This document shows, piece after piece, positions 62,308 to 64,000 of a DNA stretch of 64,000 bases. Source of the stretch: Kuschelorhynchus macadamiae (Eukaryota > Arthropoda > Insecta > Coleoptera > Curculionidae); the NCBI GenBank assembly GCA_030620095.1, contig JAUTXW010005217.1, forward strand, positions 248,001-312,000, written 5' to 3'. The position numbers and the translations under genes are program-made. Every line of letters starts with the position of its first letter. The stretch's first letter is position 1. The notes beneath the pieces are model-generated. The model saw only the letters and a program-made list of their open reading frames with translations. It ran no database searches and was not told the DNA's origin.

Positions 62308-64000
<1,693 letters not shown>

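Overview
The window looks like repeat-dense, AT-rich intergenic DNA from an arthropod, most likely an insect and possibly a beetle. The order is a guess from the mix of element families. I see no bacterial operon, no rRNA, and no host gene I can name. Almost everything readable is a transposable element or its wreckage: non-LTR retrotransposons (LINEs), Penelope-like elements (PLEs) with GIY-YIG endonucleases, hAT, pogo and Tc1 elements, many mariner-like elements with very long inverted ends, and a family of tyrosine recombinases (YRs) that look Crypton-like.

Layout. 0-2 kb: LINE on the minus strand (ORF1, then the endonuclease of ORF2) cut by the window edge. 2-4 kb: transposon ends. 4.3-6.0 kb: DDE transposase with a long D-to-E spacing and an inverted copy of its own 5' part. 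6.1-9.2 kb: mariner-like element with about 0.9-kb inverted arms inside a (TA)n tract. 10.6-13.2 kb: hAT joined to a YR fragment, both minus. 14.8-18.9 kb: three-level nest, with a LINE in a PLE pair in a hAT. 18.9-20.6 kb: mariner-like remnant. 21.8-23.6 kb: PLE scrap and a YR gene split by a LINE. 24.6-27.2 kb: second PLE with inverted tails. 27.2-30.1 kb: long-armed mariner-like element A. 30.2-33 kb: more mariner-like wreckage. 33.4-37.8 kb: YR gene split by a 3.7-kb pogo element. 38.5-39.4 kb: inverted repeat family with a hammerhead ribozyme candidate. 39.3-40.5 kb: third PLE. 41.1-43.7 kb: longest LINE. 44.4-47.1 kb: two YR genes, the second intact. 47.7-48.8 kb: degenerate tandem repeat. 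48.9 kb: tRNA-like sequence. 51-54 kb: short hAT and another mariner-like element. 56.4-57 kb: deleted Tc1. 57.3-59.9 kb: element B, sister of A. 60-61.7 kb: palindromes and (TA)n. 62.4 kb to the end: a mariner-like element that may run off the edge.

How the parts interact. The only apparently intact mobile-element protein is the YR at 46.0-47.1 kb; four broken relatives lie within 35 kb of it. Three D...D spacings counted directly in the mariner-like transposases are 41 residues, and these elements sit next to or inside (TA)n arrays. Elements A and B have lost opposite halves of the same transposase. Target-site duplications give insertion order for the LINE, PLE and pogo insertions. The most notable single item is a hammerhead self-cleaving ribozyme candidate at 39,122-39,175 with the full conserved core, three formable stems and a CUA cleavage site.
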